Of a stretch of 64,000 bases of DNA, positions 35,403-43,533 are shown in pieces. Every line of letters begins with the position of its first letter. Positions within the stretch are counted from its first letter, which is position 1. Under the pieces are notes generated by a model, which made no database searches, was not told where the DNA came from, and saw nothing but the letters and a program-made list of their open reading frames with translations. The stretch comes from HXMU1420-13 sp965249965. Its GTDB lineage: Bacteria; Bacteroidota; Rhodothermia; Balneolales; Balneolaceae. The stretch covers positions 248,001-312,000 of the forward strand of contig OZ252262.1 of the NCBI GenBank assembly GCA_965249965.1. Reading direction: 5' to 3'. Made by a program: the position numbers and the translations under genes.

Positions 35403-36148
35403 AAAAAGCTAACTCACATAGCATTTCAGCCAAAAAGATGTTGCCCTGGGCCGCTTTGGTGATTTTAATTCTTGGTGTTTCCATCATCACAGCTTTGTAT
35501 TGGCAACAAAACCTTCGTGTAAAATCGGTGGTAGTACAGGGAAACTACTTCACACCAACCGAAAAGATTGTATCTGTTGCAGAAATTGAACTCGGGGTTC
35601 ACCCTGATAGCGTGGATTTGACGTTAGTAATTGAAAAGGTAGAAGATCTACAGTATGTGTATTCGGCTAAAACCTATGTGGATGCGTTAGGAAAATTGAC
35701 AATTAGTACACAAGAACGATTCCCTATCGCGCTGTTAATTAATGGCAGCGATGAAATCTATGTTGATTCTTATGGCGTTAAATTGCCAATTATTCCCGGG
35801 AAGCATAGAAATCTTCCATTAGTTTATGGACTTGACGCCCGATTAAATGCAGACACCCTCTCAAGTAAAGAATTTATTCAGGTTCGTGATTTTCTGGTGA
35901 GCGCACTTAGAAATGAATTTGGCTGGGCTACTATCAGCGAAGTAGTATATGAGCCTAACACAGGTATAGTTGCTCTTAGCCACGAAAATGGAGTAAAACT
36001 TCTTTTTGGCGAAAATGATTTCGATATAAAATTTAGAAACTGGGAAGCCTTTTATGGTCAGGTTGTAGCCTATAAAGGAATTCAAGCAATGCAACAAGTT
36101 GATCTGAGATTTACCAATCAGGTAATAACCAACGAGGTAGACTCATGA
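35399..36148 (+). CDS. ftsQ: FtsQ/DivIB-like cell division protein
   Basis: 249-residue bitopic division protein. A basic cytoplasmic tail (KKANSHSISAKKM) precedes one membrane helix (about residues 15-33), then a POTRA-like domain starting LRVKSVVVQGNYFTPTEKIVSVAEI and a beta domain containing TISTQERFPIALLINGSDEIYVDSYGV, resembling the usual ExxPxAxL..D.xG pattern of FtsQ. Homology is weak as usual for FtsQ, but topology and the place between murC and ftsA are decisive. The start is a TTG overlapping the murC stop. Confidence 0.88.
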   Translation: MKKANSHSISAKKMLPWAALVILILGVSIITALYWQQNLRVKSVVVQGNYFTPTEKIVSVAEIELGVHPDSVDLTLVIEKVEDLQYVYSAKTYVDALGKLTISTQERFPIALLINGSDEIYVDSYGVKLPIIPGKHRNLPLVYGLDARLNADTLSSKEFIQVRDFLVSALRNEFGWATISEVVYEPNTGIVALSHENGVKLLFGENDFDIKFRNWEAFYGQVVAYKGIQAMQQVDLRFTNQVITNEVDS

Positions 36149-36224
36149 TTCAACCACTACTTTTTCTACATAAAGAAACTAGCAATCAATCTTTTAGCAA
36201 TCATCTAAACAGCGGTATAAGGTA

Positions 36225-37484
36225 ATGTCAGAACAGGAAAACATTATGGTCGGTCTCGACATCGGGACTACAAAAATTTGCGCCATCGTTGCTTCCATCG
36301 ATGAGTCGAATCGAATAAATATTCTGGGAGTTGGGAAGGCCCCTAGCGATGGACTTAATAGAGGTGTGGTTGTAAACATCGATAAAACCGTGAACGCCAT
36401 AAAAGACGCCATTGCCCAGGCCGAACTTGCGTCCGGAATTCAAGTGAACTCGGTTAATGTGGGGATTGCAGGTGATCATATTCGAAGCATGCGCAGTAAA
36501 GGGGTGATTACCATTAACAATCGTGATAATGAAATAACAGGACAGGATGTAGAGCGCTTATTGGAAGATTGCCAACGCATTATGCTCCCCACCGATCAAC
36601 AGATTTTACATGTAATTCCACAAGAATTTGTAGTAGATGGGCAAGACGGAATTGCAGATCCAGTTGGAATGAGCGGCATGCGCATGGAGGCCGAGGTACA
36701 CATTATCACGGGTCTCGTTTCAGCTGCAAAGAATATTTATCGATGTGTGGAACGTGCCGGATATCAAGTAGCAGATATTATTCTTGAACCGTTAGCGTCG
36801 TCATATTCCGTGCTCGACATGGAAGAAAAACAAGCTGGCGTTGTACTTGTTGATATTGGTGGTGGTACCACTGATGTTGCTATTTTCCGCGATAATACCA
36901 TTCGCCATACTGCGGTAATTGCAATCGCAGGGCAAAAAGTAACAGACGATATCCGACTCGGATTAAGTGTTTTGGACGACCAGGCTGAAACTCTAAAAAG
37001 AAACCATGGCGAATGCTATGCCGACCTGATCGAGCATGATGAGGTAATCACTGTTCCGGGGATTGCAGGCAGGCCGCCAAAAGAAATCACGAAAAGTATT
37101 CTGGCTAAGATTATCCAGGCCAGGATGGAAGAAATCCTTGAAATCGTAAGCATAGAAGTGAAACGTAGCGGTTATTCTGATGCCTTGAGTGCAGGTATTG
37201 TGTTAACTGGTGGAGGATCACTCATTAAGAATATTTGTCCACTTGCCAACGAAATACTTGGCATGGATGCGAAAATCGGAATTCCACTCGGTATCACCGG
37301 TGGATTGGTTGAAGAAGTAAACAGCCCGATTTATGCAACCGGTGTTGGCTTGGTTGTTCATGCCTTGCAAACCGGAAATAATACCAGCAAAACTATGATC
37401 GCAGGATCAGGGAAAGCAACAAGTGTGGAACAAGTGATGAATAAAATCGCTGACCGCATGAAAAGCTGGTTCAAAGAACTTTAA
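36225..37484 (+). CDS. ftsA: Cell division protein FtsA
   Basis: Actin-like protein that ties FtsZ to the membrane. 419 residues with the phosphate-1 motif MVGLDIGTTKICAIVA, the 1C domain with GVGKAPSDGLNRGVVVNIDKT, LHVIPQEFVVDGQDGIADPVGMSG, phosphate-2 VDIGGGTTDVAIF, and adenosine motif LTGGGSLIKNI. The last residues (NKIADRMKSWFKEL) form the expected amphipathic membrane-targeting helix after a flexible linker. It is separated from ftsQ by 76 bp and has an AAGG before its ATG, so it may be partly independent of upstream translation. Confidence 0.97.
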   Translation: MSEQENIMVGLDIGTTKICAIVASIDESNRINILGVGKAPSDGLNRGVVVNIDKTVNAIKDAIAQAELASGIQVNSVNVGIAGDHIRSMRSKGVITINNRDNEITGQDVERLLEDCQRIMLPTDQQILHVIPQEFVVDGQDGIADPVGMSGMRMEAEVHIITGLVSAAKNIYRCVERAGYQVADIILEPLASSYSVLDMEEKQAGVVLVDIGGGTTDVAIFRDNTIRHTAVIAIAGQKVTDDIRLGLSVLDDQAETLKRNHGECYADLIEHDEVITVPGIAGRPPKEITKSILAKIIQARMEEILEIVSIEVKRSGYSDALSAGIVLTGGGSLIKNICPLANEILGMDAKIGIPLGITGGLVEEVNSPIYATGVGLVVHALQTGNNTSKTMIAGSGKATSVEQVMNKIADRMKSWFKEL

Positions 37485-37500
37485 CACGAATCATTTCGTG
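37485..37500 (+). other. Small hairpin in the ftsA-ftsZ spacer
   Basis: CACGAA (37485-37490) pairs with TTCGTG (37495-37500) across a TCAT loop, directly after the ftsA stop. There is no T-run, so it is unlikely to terminate; it could be an mRNA-processing or stabilising element before ftsZ. Confidence 0.35.
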
Positions 37501-37563
37501 AGTAAAAATGAATATCAATAATCATCTATAAAATACATCCAGTAAACAATAACAGGAGTTAAC

Positions 37564-38886
37564 ATGGCTAATTACAACTCTCGATTCTTTTTCGACGAAC
37601 AAAGCCAGGAAAATGCCAAAATTAAAGTAATTGGCGTTGGCGGGGGTGGCGGGAATGCCATCAACAACATGATAAATATGGGCCTTGACAGTGTGGAATA
37701 CATTGCGTTGAACACAGATGCTCAAGCCCTGAAAGCAAGTATGGCAGACATCAAAGTACAAGTTGGTGCTGCATTAACCAGCGGTTTAGGCGCAGGTGCA
37801 CGTCCAGAAATTGGGCGCGAAGCTGTGGAAGAAAATCGCCATGAAATCGAAGAATCCATCGAAAGTGCAGATATGATTTTCGTAACTGCAGGGATGGGTG
37901 GTGGAACTGGTACCGGAGGTGCTCCCGTTGTGGCCGGAATGGCAAAACGACGTGGCATTTTAACCGTAGGTATCGTAACTACACCATTCGATTGCGAGGG
38001 TAAAATTCGTAAGAAATATGCCCTTGAAGGTATCAACGAGTTAAAGAAAAATTGTGATACCGTAATCGTAATTCCAAACGAGCGCTTGCTCGACATTGCT
38101 GATGAAAACACATCACTGGTTGAAGCATTCTCGCTTGCAAACGAAGTACTTTACAGTGCTACTCGTGGCATCAGCGACTTAATTTTGATGCCCGGTTTAA
38201 TCAACCTTGATTTCGCGGATGTTCGCACAACTATGACTGATGGTGGAGCTGCTATTATGGGTAGTTCTACGGCAGATGGTCCAGATCGTGCAGAAATTGC
38301 GGCACGCGAAGCAATTAACTCTCCATTATTAGATGGTGTAAGTATCAATGGTGCTCGCAACGTGTTAGTGAATATTTCTGCTGGCTCGAACCTGGGAATG
38401 CGCGAAACAACAACCGCAACCAGCATTATTCAACAAGAAGCTGGTGATGATGCTGAAATCATCCTCGGTACGGTACTGGATGAAAACTTTGGTGATGAAA
38501 TTCGGGTGACAGTTATTGCCACTGGATTTGATTTAGCTGAAGAACGCAGTCGTGTTAAAATTGCGCCAAATAAGCCTGCGGGTTTGCCTGCAGAACAGGC
38601 GATAAATACTCAGGCACAAGCACCGGCTGCTAAGCAAGAAATCCCCACACGGTTCACCAGAACTACGGGCGATTACTATAAAGGCGAAAATAATCTAAAA
38701 AAACTAGATACCCCATCTTACCTGCGTCGGGATATTAATGCTCGGCGTGAAGAAGAACAGCAACAAGCGGAAGATCCACAAAACAGTGAGCAATCTACTA
38801 ATGTGGCCCCTTTCCGGCAAAGCACAGAACGTATCCGAAAAGATGATTCAGATCAGCCCGCATTCTTGCGAAAGATCATGGATTAA
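37564..38886 (+). CDS. ftsZ: Cell division GTPase FtsZ
   Basis: Tubulin homologue that forms the Z ring. 440 residues; the N-terminal Rossmann part has IGVGGGGGNAINNMI (about 23-37) and the tubulin signature GGGTGTG at 112-118, then TPFDCEGKIRK, the T7 synergy region LINLDFADVRT with catalytic Asp residues, and the C-terminal ATGFD. A variable Gln/Glu-rich linker (about 340-425) leads to the C-terminal peptide DQPAFLRKIMD that binds FtsA. AGGAGTT ten bases upstream is a good ribosome site. It is the last gene of the cluster. Confidence 0.98.
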   Translation: MANYNSRFFFDEQSQENAKIKVIGVGGGGGNAINNMINMGLDSVEYIALNTDAQALKASMADIKVQVGAALTSGLGAGARPEIGREAVEENRHEIEESIESADMIFVTAGMGGGTGTGGAPVVAGMAKRRGILTVGIVTTPFDCEGKIRKKYALEGINELKKNCDTVIVIPNERLLDIADENTSLVEAFSLANEVLYSATRGISDLILMPGLINLDFADVRTTMTDGGAAIMGSSTADGPDRAEIAAREAINSPLLDGVSINGARNVLVNISAGSNLGMRETTTATSIIQQEAGDDAEIILGTVLDENFGDEIRVTVIATGFDLAEERSRVKIAPNKPAGLPAEQAINTQAQAPAAKQEIPTRFTRTTGDYYKGENNLKKLDTPSYLRRDINARREEEQQQAEDPQNSEQSTNVAPFRQSTERIRKDDSDQPAFLRKIMD

Positions 38887-38899
38887 TCTCCAAAAATAA

Positions 38900-39069
38900 C
38901 GGCTTAATCCCCGGGATATCATGGGAGTGGTATCTCTAAGCCGAACTTGTTTACTGGATTATAGCCCTATCTCCGTGGCGAAGTTGTGAAGCGGAGTTGC
39001 CAATTACAGGCGGCAAGGCTATAGATTGCTAACAATAAAGGAAGCTTCTTGATAGGGAGCTTCCTTTTT
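38900..39069 (+). ncRNA. Candidate structured RNA after ftsZ, ending in a terminator
   Basis: Thirteen bases after ftsZ the plus strand can fold compactly. Hairpin 1: CGGCTTA (38900-38906) with TAAGCCG (38937-38943), an ATCCCC bulge, then GGGATATC (38913-38920) with GGTATCTC (38929-38936). Then a three-way junction: TTATAGCC (38959-38966) with GGCTATAG (39017-39024) encloses CTCCG/CGGAG (38971-38996) and TTGCC/GGCAA (38997-39016) with no bases between the last helices. A terminator follows. No plus-strand gene lies downstream, so it looks like an sRNA or a processed ftsZ 3' UTR rather than a riboswitch. I know no matching family. Confidence 0.5.
39037..39069 (+). terminator. Terminator of the ftsZ / structured-RNA transcript
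   Basis: Perfect 10-bp stem AAAGGAAGCT (39037-39046) with AGCTTCCTTT (39058-39067) and a T-run. It also covers the end of the opposite small membrane gene, so it may act in both directions, though the T-run is better on the plus strand. Confidence 0.8.
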
Positions 39070-39262
39070 AATTTTGTTGATGGTTTCGAACCACAATTTT
39101 AAAGTAGCTGGCAAATCCCAGAATCGATGGAACCCAGATTCCAACATATAATCCCTCCTGCTTGTACCCCGAAAACCAAAGAGAAACAGAGAAAATGAAT
39201 GAGAATAAAGCAGCTCCTAATAAGAAGTAATCTGATTTTTTGAAAATTTTAAATACGCTCAT
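39068..39262 (-). CDS. Small two-TM membrane protein, unknown
   Basis: 64-residue protein with a basic start (MSVFKIFKKSD), two membrane helices (YFLLGAALFSFIFSVSLWF and GIWVPSILGFASYF) and a short polar tail. It starts one base after the stop of the 55-residue upstream gene (TAA-T-ATG), so the two are translated together. I do not recognise a family; small two-helix proteins like this are common in this lineage. The stop codon lies within the terminator stem shared with the ftsZ side. Confidence 0.65.
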   Translation of the reverse strand: MSVFKIFKKSDYFLLGAALFSFIFSVSLWFSGYKQEGLYVGIWVPSILGFASYFKIVVRNHQQN

Positions 39263-39263
39263 A

Positions 39264-39431
39264 TTATTGATTGTTAGGCTTTTCGATTTCTATTACTTCG
39301 ATGGTTCGATCTGGCTTTTCAGGGCCATTTTCTTCTACTGTTAGTTGAGAAAACTCATACATGGTAAAACCAAAACCTGATATTAGTAACAGGGTGGCTG
39401 CAATTCCCATGTAGAATACAAATGCGTCCAT
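39264..39431 (-). CDS. Small single-TM membrane protein, unknown
   Basis: 55 residues from the ATG at 39431 to the TAA at 39264: MDAFVFYMGIAATLLLISGF at the start forms one membrane helix with the N-terminus outside or short, followed by an acidic cytoplasmic tail (TVEENGPEKPDRTIEVIEIE). It precedes the two-TM protein gene by one base. The size and topology recall small subunits of membrane complexes (for example CcoQ-like), but there is no supporting neighbour, so function is unknown. Confidence 0.6.
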   Translation of the reverse strand: MDAFVFYMGIAATLLLISGFGFTMYEFSQLTVEENGPEKPDRTIEVIEIEKPNNQ

Positions 39432-39540
39432 AATTGTTGTCTAATTAATATATCTATTAGAACAACTACGGACTTAACTTAATCGTTTTTGAAGCCTTAT
39501 AAGACTTGCCTATACTTTGTATTGATACTTCTTATGACAG

Positions 39541-40443
39541 CTAAGACCTACCGCCAAGGATAAATTTCAATTGTAATTTATTAATGAGAATGAACCCTAA
39601 GTAACAAACGCTATAAGCGATCATTACCTGAAGCACCACTAGCAAATAAGGGTTATCGAAAAACCGAATTAAGATGGGAAAGGAAACAACTATTATTGGT
39701 GAGTGATACAAATGTAACGTGTAACTGTACCCTCCTACATTTACGAATTTCACTTTCCATTCGATCAAAAGGATAAATAACGCCAGTGAGAAAAAGTGTC
39801 GATTAAAATGAATTTCGGCATAAAAAAGCAATATTCCGGTAATAATCAGGCCGATAACAAACACCCACTTTTTGGTTTGTATCTGTTTGGAATACCTGGA
39901 ATAAAGCACCCCGCCAACGAAAAGCGCCAGAATATCATATCGAAGTAATAACTCTCCAAACAGGGCGAGTAAAATAATCCCAGCTGCTAATAGTATCGAT
40001 CTGGAGCGAATGGCTTCAATCATTAAAAAAATGACAAAAATATCGCGAATGAAATAAGTAGGTGGATTTACCGGAGCAGCACTGATTGAAAAAAATCCGT
40101 CGTAAATAATTCTCCAATCAAAATGGAGTCGGTTCAACAGATCAAGTCCATAAAGATGTGCTATAAACGCAGGAATGATCACCAATATATTTGCGATCAA
40201 AAAAGGGATCAACAAACTGCGGACTTTCTTCTTGAGCAAATCCGGTTTTGATGAAGTAATCTCCGCATACAGAAAGCCGGAAATGATAGATAAAATGAGT
40301 GTACCATATAAGGGTACTTGCTCTAAAAAAACATACATAAATCCACTTTCGAACGAATGGCGAATGTGCGTAAAAGTGATAAGAACGACCGCCGCTAAGC
40401 GGATTATTTCTATAGAGTAATACAAGCCGAATAATTTTGCCAA
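39541..40443 (-). CDS. Acyltransferase-3-like integral membrane protein
   Basis: 300-residue protein with about ten membrane helices. The opening YYSIEIIRLAAVVLITFTHIRHSF has the family pattern in which R(L)-x-x-A-x-x-x-V-x-x-x-H places the key His in helix 1 (acyltransferase 3/OafA type), followed by FGYLxx-like SIISGFLYAEI and a basic loop KKKVRSLLIPFLIAN. Such enzymes O-acylate sugars at the membrane. The start is a TTG at 40443, since no ATG is in frame upstream. It is the third gene of a minus-strand set after the beta-helix and T9SS proteins, 34 bp behind the latter, so it may modify an exported product. Confidence 0.7.
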   Translation of the reverse strand: MAKLFGLYYSIEIIRLAAVVLITFTHIRHSFESGFMYVFLEQVPLYGTLILSIISGFLYAEITSSKPDLLKKKVRSLLIPFLIANILVIIPAFIAHLYGLDLLNRLHFDWRIIYDGFFSISAAPVNPPTYFIRDIFVIFLMIEAIRSRSILLAAGIILLALFGELLLRYDILALFVGGVLYSRYSKQIQTKKWVFVIGLIITGILLFYAEIHFNRHFFSLALFILLIEWKVKFVNVGGYSYTLHLYHSPIIVVSFPILIRFFDNPYLLVVLQVMIAYSVCYLGFILINKLQLKFILGGRS

Positions 40444-40477
40444 TGATAGGCAATTCGTTTAGCAGGTACCAACCAGC

Positions 40478-41908
40478 TTATTTAATCAACATCATCTTTT
40501 TAGTTTGGATAATTGACCCGGCCTGAATTCGATACATATAAAATCCTGAAGCTAATGCTGAAGCATCAAATCGGACCTGGTGATAACCAGCTTGTTTATG
40601 ATCCTGAACCAACGTGGCAACCTCTCTGCCAAGCAAATCAAATACTATTAATGAAACCTGACTGTCTACTGATAATTGGAATCTGATCACTGTAGCAGGA
40701 TTAAAAGGGTTCGGATAATTTTGATCCAGCTTAAACTCGTTCGGGATGTTAGCATCAATCTCATCCGAAGTAGCTATTGAATCAATTTTAAGATCTAAAT
40801 ATCGGGTCACACTATTTGTTTCCAATCCCTGAGAATAAGCCAGAAACTCAAGTGATTTTACAGTATCGGTCGGGATGATTCCCACGTTTTTATAGGCTAA
40901 TGTTGTGAATAAATCCTGGTAGTCTTCAGGAGACCCCATTCCAAATACTTTGATCCAGGATTGCTCCATTTTTACCTCGAAATTATCAGACTCAGAGAAG
41001 AACAGTGAGTCCTCTGCGGCAATAAATCCGGATTTAAATCCAACAAAAGCTGAATCAATCAGCAAGCCATTTGAACCGGATAGTGAGACATCCTCAAAAA
41101 TCGGAATTTCTGCATTTGCAATCGTCACCTCAAGAGGATCCTGTTCAATGAGTTCAACAAAGGGTACTTCGAGTAGATTAAAAGTGAAGCTTGTGTACAT
41201 GCTCCAGCGACCGAATTCGTCTTGCACACGAACGAATAAAATTTGATCTCCAACCGGAAGATTAGATCCCGGAATAGTAAAAGTCGCCTCGATATCCTCA
41301 CCAGGTTCGACTGTAAATGATGTAGCTTCAGCAAAACCAGGATCGGTATTCAGAAAATATTCACCTGCCACGATTTGTCCAACCATTTTCGGATCAGACT
41401 GATCCACAAAAACCAGTTTCTTTATGGGTAATCCCCAAACATCGTCTTGTTGCTTGGCACGAATAAAAAGCGTGTGAATACCGCGACTTAAATCACTTGC
41501 ATCGAGGCTTGCGAGTAACTCAACGTCATTTGCCGGATCCACTTCAAGAGGGTTGCCATTTCCAACACCGGGATCGGAATCAAAAAAATATTCGAAACCT
41601 GTTATTTCTTGCTGCTCATTTGGGTCGATCCGATCAACAAACACCAATTTCTTGATTGGTAATCCCCATTCGCTACTATCGTTCTTGGCCCGGATAAAAA
41701 GGGTGTGCATTCCAAGAGATAACCCTTCGGTACTAATATTGGCAGTCAGTTCAGGATCTTCACCAATTTCTAAAACTGGGATCGGAGTTGCTAATCCCAC
41801 TCCTGGATCTGCATCGAAGAAATATTCAAGTGTAGTGATAGTTTGAGCTTTGCCCGCTATTGTAACACATAATAAAATGAAAACTATCAGGTTGATCTTT
41901 TTCATCAT
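40478..41908 (-). CDS. T9SS-exported repeat protein with type-A sorting domain
   Basis: 476-residue secreted protein. Signal peptide 1-21 (MMKKINLIVFILLCVTIAGKA). Three repeats of about 75 residues follow, each of the form EYFFDxDPGxGxATP…LSxGxHTLFIRAKxxxxxWGLPIKKLVFVD; the third ends in divergent form (QILFVRVQDEFGRW). A non-repeat region with two VEL..DPL-type strands precedes the C-terminal sorting domain NYPNPFNPATVIRFQL…GREVATLV…GFYMYRIQAG…KKMMLIK. It should cross the outer membrane by type IX secretion. It starts on the last base of the beta-helix gene, so both are co-translated and probably act together at the surface. Ligand unknown. Confidence 0.85.
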   Translation of the reverse strand: MMKKINLIVFILLCVTIAGKAQTITTLEYFFDADPGVGLATPIPVLEIGEDPELTANISTEGLSLGMHTLFIRAKNDSSEWGLPIKKLVFVDRIDPNEQQEITGFEYFFDSDPGVGNGNPLEVDPANDVELLASLDASDLSRGIHTLFIRAKQQDDVWGLPIKKLVFVDQSDPKMVGQIVAGEYFLNTDPGFAEATSFTVEPGEDIEATFTIPGSNLPVGDQILFVRVQDEFGRWSMYTSFTFNLLEVPFVELIEQDPLEVTIANAEIPIFEDVSLSGSNGLLIDSAFVGFKSGFIAAEDSLFFSESDNFEVKMEQSWIKVFGMGSPEDYQDLFTTLAYKNVGIIPTDTVKSLEFLAYSQGLETNSVTRYLDLKIDSIATSDEIDANIPNEFKLDQNYPNPFNPATVIRFQLSVDSQVSLIVFDLLGREVATLVQDHKQAGYHQVRFDASALASGFYMYRIQAGSIIQTKKMMLIK

Positions 41909-42936
41909 TAATTAAACTTTATCGTTACCTCAATTTCGCCACCATATCTACTTACGGAAGGCATCGAAATGGAATGGATCATTGGTAAGGAGTACATGGA
42001 TTTTTTTAGAGGCAGCAATCCTCCTGTTGGGCCAATATGAGTACCATCTTCAGCTGAATTCTGTACATCCTGATTATTCGATTCTAAATCCCAGCCTAAA
42101 TCCCATTGCTTTATATCATTATCGATATCTCTATCAGAGAATATTTGCTGAATTAGCTGACTCGAGACTGTATTATTACTCCCACTATTGGAGCCTGATT
42201 CAAAGTCTAAATCAATAGTTGAGAAATTATTATAGAAGCTTAGATTTTTATCTACCCAACTTACATTTTCATTACTGTAGCTAAGATTAACAAAAAGATT
42301 ATTCTTAAAGATTGAATTCCGAATCGCACCGCTAACCAAACTTCCGTAGAACAAATTGTGCTCAAAGCTTGAATTGTATATCAGATTTAAAGCTGTTGGA
42401 TTTATAATGCAATTACTGAAGTGTAAATCCATACTGTAGCTTTCGGCAGTATTGAGTGATTCATAGATCATGCTATGGCTCACGATTAAGCGCGACACTC
42501 TGTCAATATCAAGCTTACTGAGAACAGATTCTTTGATGACTATATTTTCGGAGTCTGTGTTAGCAACTGTCCCTATTGTAATTCCCAAAGATCCTCTGAT
42601 TTGCAATCCCCGAATCACAATATTTGAGGAATTGCGGATATCCAGATTTTCAAGAATTGTATCGTAAGAGCTTATTCTGGAATCTGCTCCTGCATTAAAT
42701 CCTAATCCAACTAACGTAATCCCAACTTTCCCATGTATATTCACTGACCCATAGGAATATGGACTTGGATAAATCTGAATCACATCACCGGGAACAGAGT
42801 AATCTATCGCTTCTTGTAAATTGGTAAAAATTGATTCACCGGATGGTTCGGCCCCTGAGTTATCTACAACCATGATTTCTTGTGCAAATAATGGTGTGAT
42901 AAACAACAACGACAATAAAATAGATAGCTTTTTCAC
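41908..42936 (-). CDS. Secreted right-handed beta-helix-type protein
   Basis: 342 residues, GTG start. The signal peptide (KKLSILLSLLFITPLFAQ) is followed by a region IFTNLQEAIDYSVPGDVIQIYPSPYSYGSVNIHGKVGITLVG typical of pectate-lyase-like beta-helix proteins (about residues 36-78), then many short turns with N-x-S/N-I-V-I-R/K-G patterns (SNIVIRGLQIRGS, SENIVIKESVL). No catalytic residues of a known lyase or hydrolase can be picked out. It lacks a T9SS tail; its partner gene, overlapping by one base, has one. A carbohydrate-related surface role is plausible but inferred. Confidence 0.7.
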   Translation of the reverse strand: MKKLSILLSLLFITPLFAQEIMVVDNSGAEPSGESIFTNLQEAIDYSVPGDVIQIYPSPYSYGSVNIHGKVGITLVGLGFNAGADSRISSYDTILENLDIRNSSNIVIRGLQIRGSLGITIGTVANTDSENIVIKESVLSKLDIDRVSRLIVSHSMIYESLNTAESYSMDLHFSNCIINPTALNLIYNSSFEHNLFYGSLVSGAIRNSIFKNNLFVNLSYSNENVSWVDKNLSFYNNFSTIDLDFESGSNSGSNNTVSSQLIQQIFSDRDIDNDIKQWDLGWDLESNNQDVQNSAEDGTHIGPTGGLLPLKKSMYSLPMIHSISMPSVSRYGGEIEVTIKFN

Positions 42937-43013
42937 TGTACTGAGATATAGTTAGTTAATTATTAAATCCCGCTCAGTACAAGTATCGGCTATAAAACAA
43001 CCTAATTAAGTGA

Positions 43014-43385
43014 TTAACTAAACAATCCTTCTTCTTCCAAAAACTCCAACGTCTCCACCGCATGCCGCATATGAGGTATCACGATACTCCCCCCTACAAT
43101 CAAAGCCACGTTTAGAGCATCAACAATTTCAGCTTTAGTTGACCCTGTTTTTGCGCATTGCTCAAGATGATAGTCGATACAATCGTTGCATCGTAATACA
43201 GTTGAAGCTACTAAACCAAGTAATTCCTTTGTTTTTGAGTCGAGTGCCCCATCGCGATACGTGTTGGCATCCATATTAAAAAAGCGCTTAATACCAAGGT
43301 GTTCTAGCCCAAGAATTTTTTCATTTTGAGCTGTTCTTTTTTCGCGAAATTCCTGTAATCGATTGCTAAATTCTAAATCTGACAT
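43014..43385 (-). CDS. Carboxymuconolactone decarboxylase / AhpD-like protein
   Basis: 123-residue all-helical protein with the CxxC pair Cys66-Asn-Asp-Cys69 followed by His73 (STVLRCNDCIDYHLEQC), the redox site of AhpD-type alkylhydroperoxidases. The stretch ALNVALIVGGSIVIPHMRHAVE at the end is common to the family. It likely takes part in peroxide detoxification or thiol redox chemistry; a decarboxylase role is unlikely without pathway neighbours. It stands alone, divergent from the SGNH hydrolase gene by about 150 bp. Confidence 0.88.
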   Translation of the reverse strand: MSDLEFSNRLQEFREKRTAQNEKILGLEHLGIKRFFNMDANTYRDGALDSKTKELLGLVASTVLRCNDCIDYHLEQCAKTGSTKAEIVDALNVALIVGGSIVIPHMRHAVETLEFLEEEGLFS

Positions 43386-43533
43386 AAGATAATTTTTAGT
43401 CGAAAGTACACAGCCTTCCAGTGAAAGTCATCCAACGTGAAAGCGAAGTATCAACAATTTTATGCCATTGATTATCCTTTCTTGAATGGACATAGTGATA
43501 GCCTCAGAATGACTTTAATTGTACATTCTATCT

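Noticed and set aside
37722..38111. Minus-strand frame of 129 codons inside ftsZ
   Set aside because: Antisense to conserved FtsZ coding sequence; no independent support.
38900..39035. Reading the fold after ftsZ as a riboswitch for a downstream gene
   Set aside because: No plus-strand gene follows the terminator; the next genes are on the opposite strand.
39001..39035. tRNA or tRNA-like element after ftsZ
   Set aside because: No T-arm GTTCGANTC sequence, acceptor pairing or CCA end could be found there or in any other spacer of the window.
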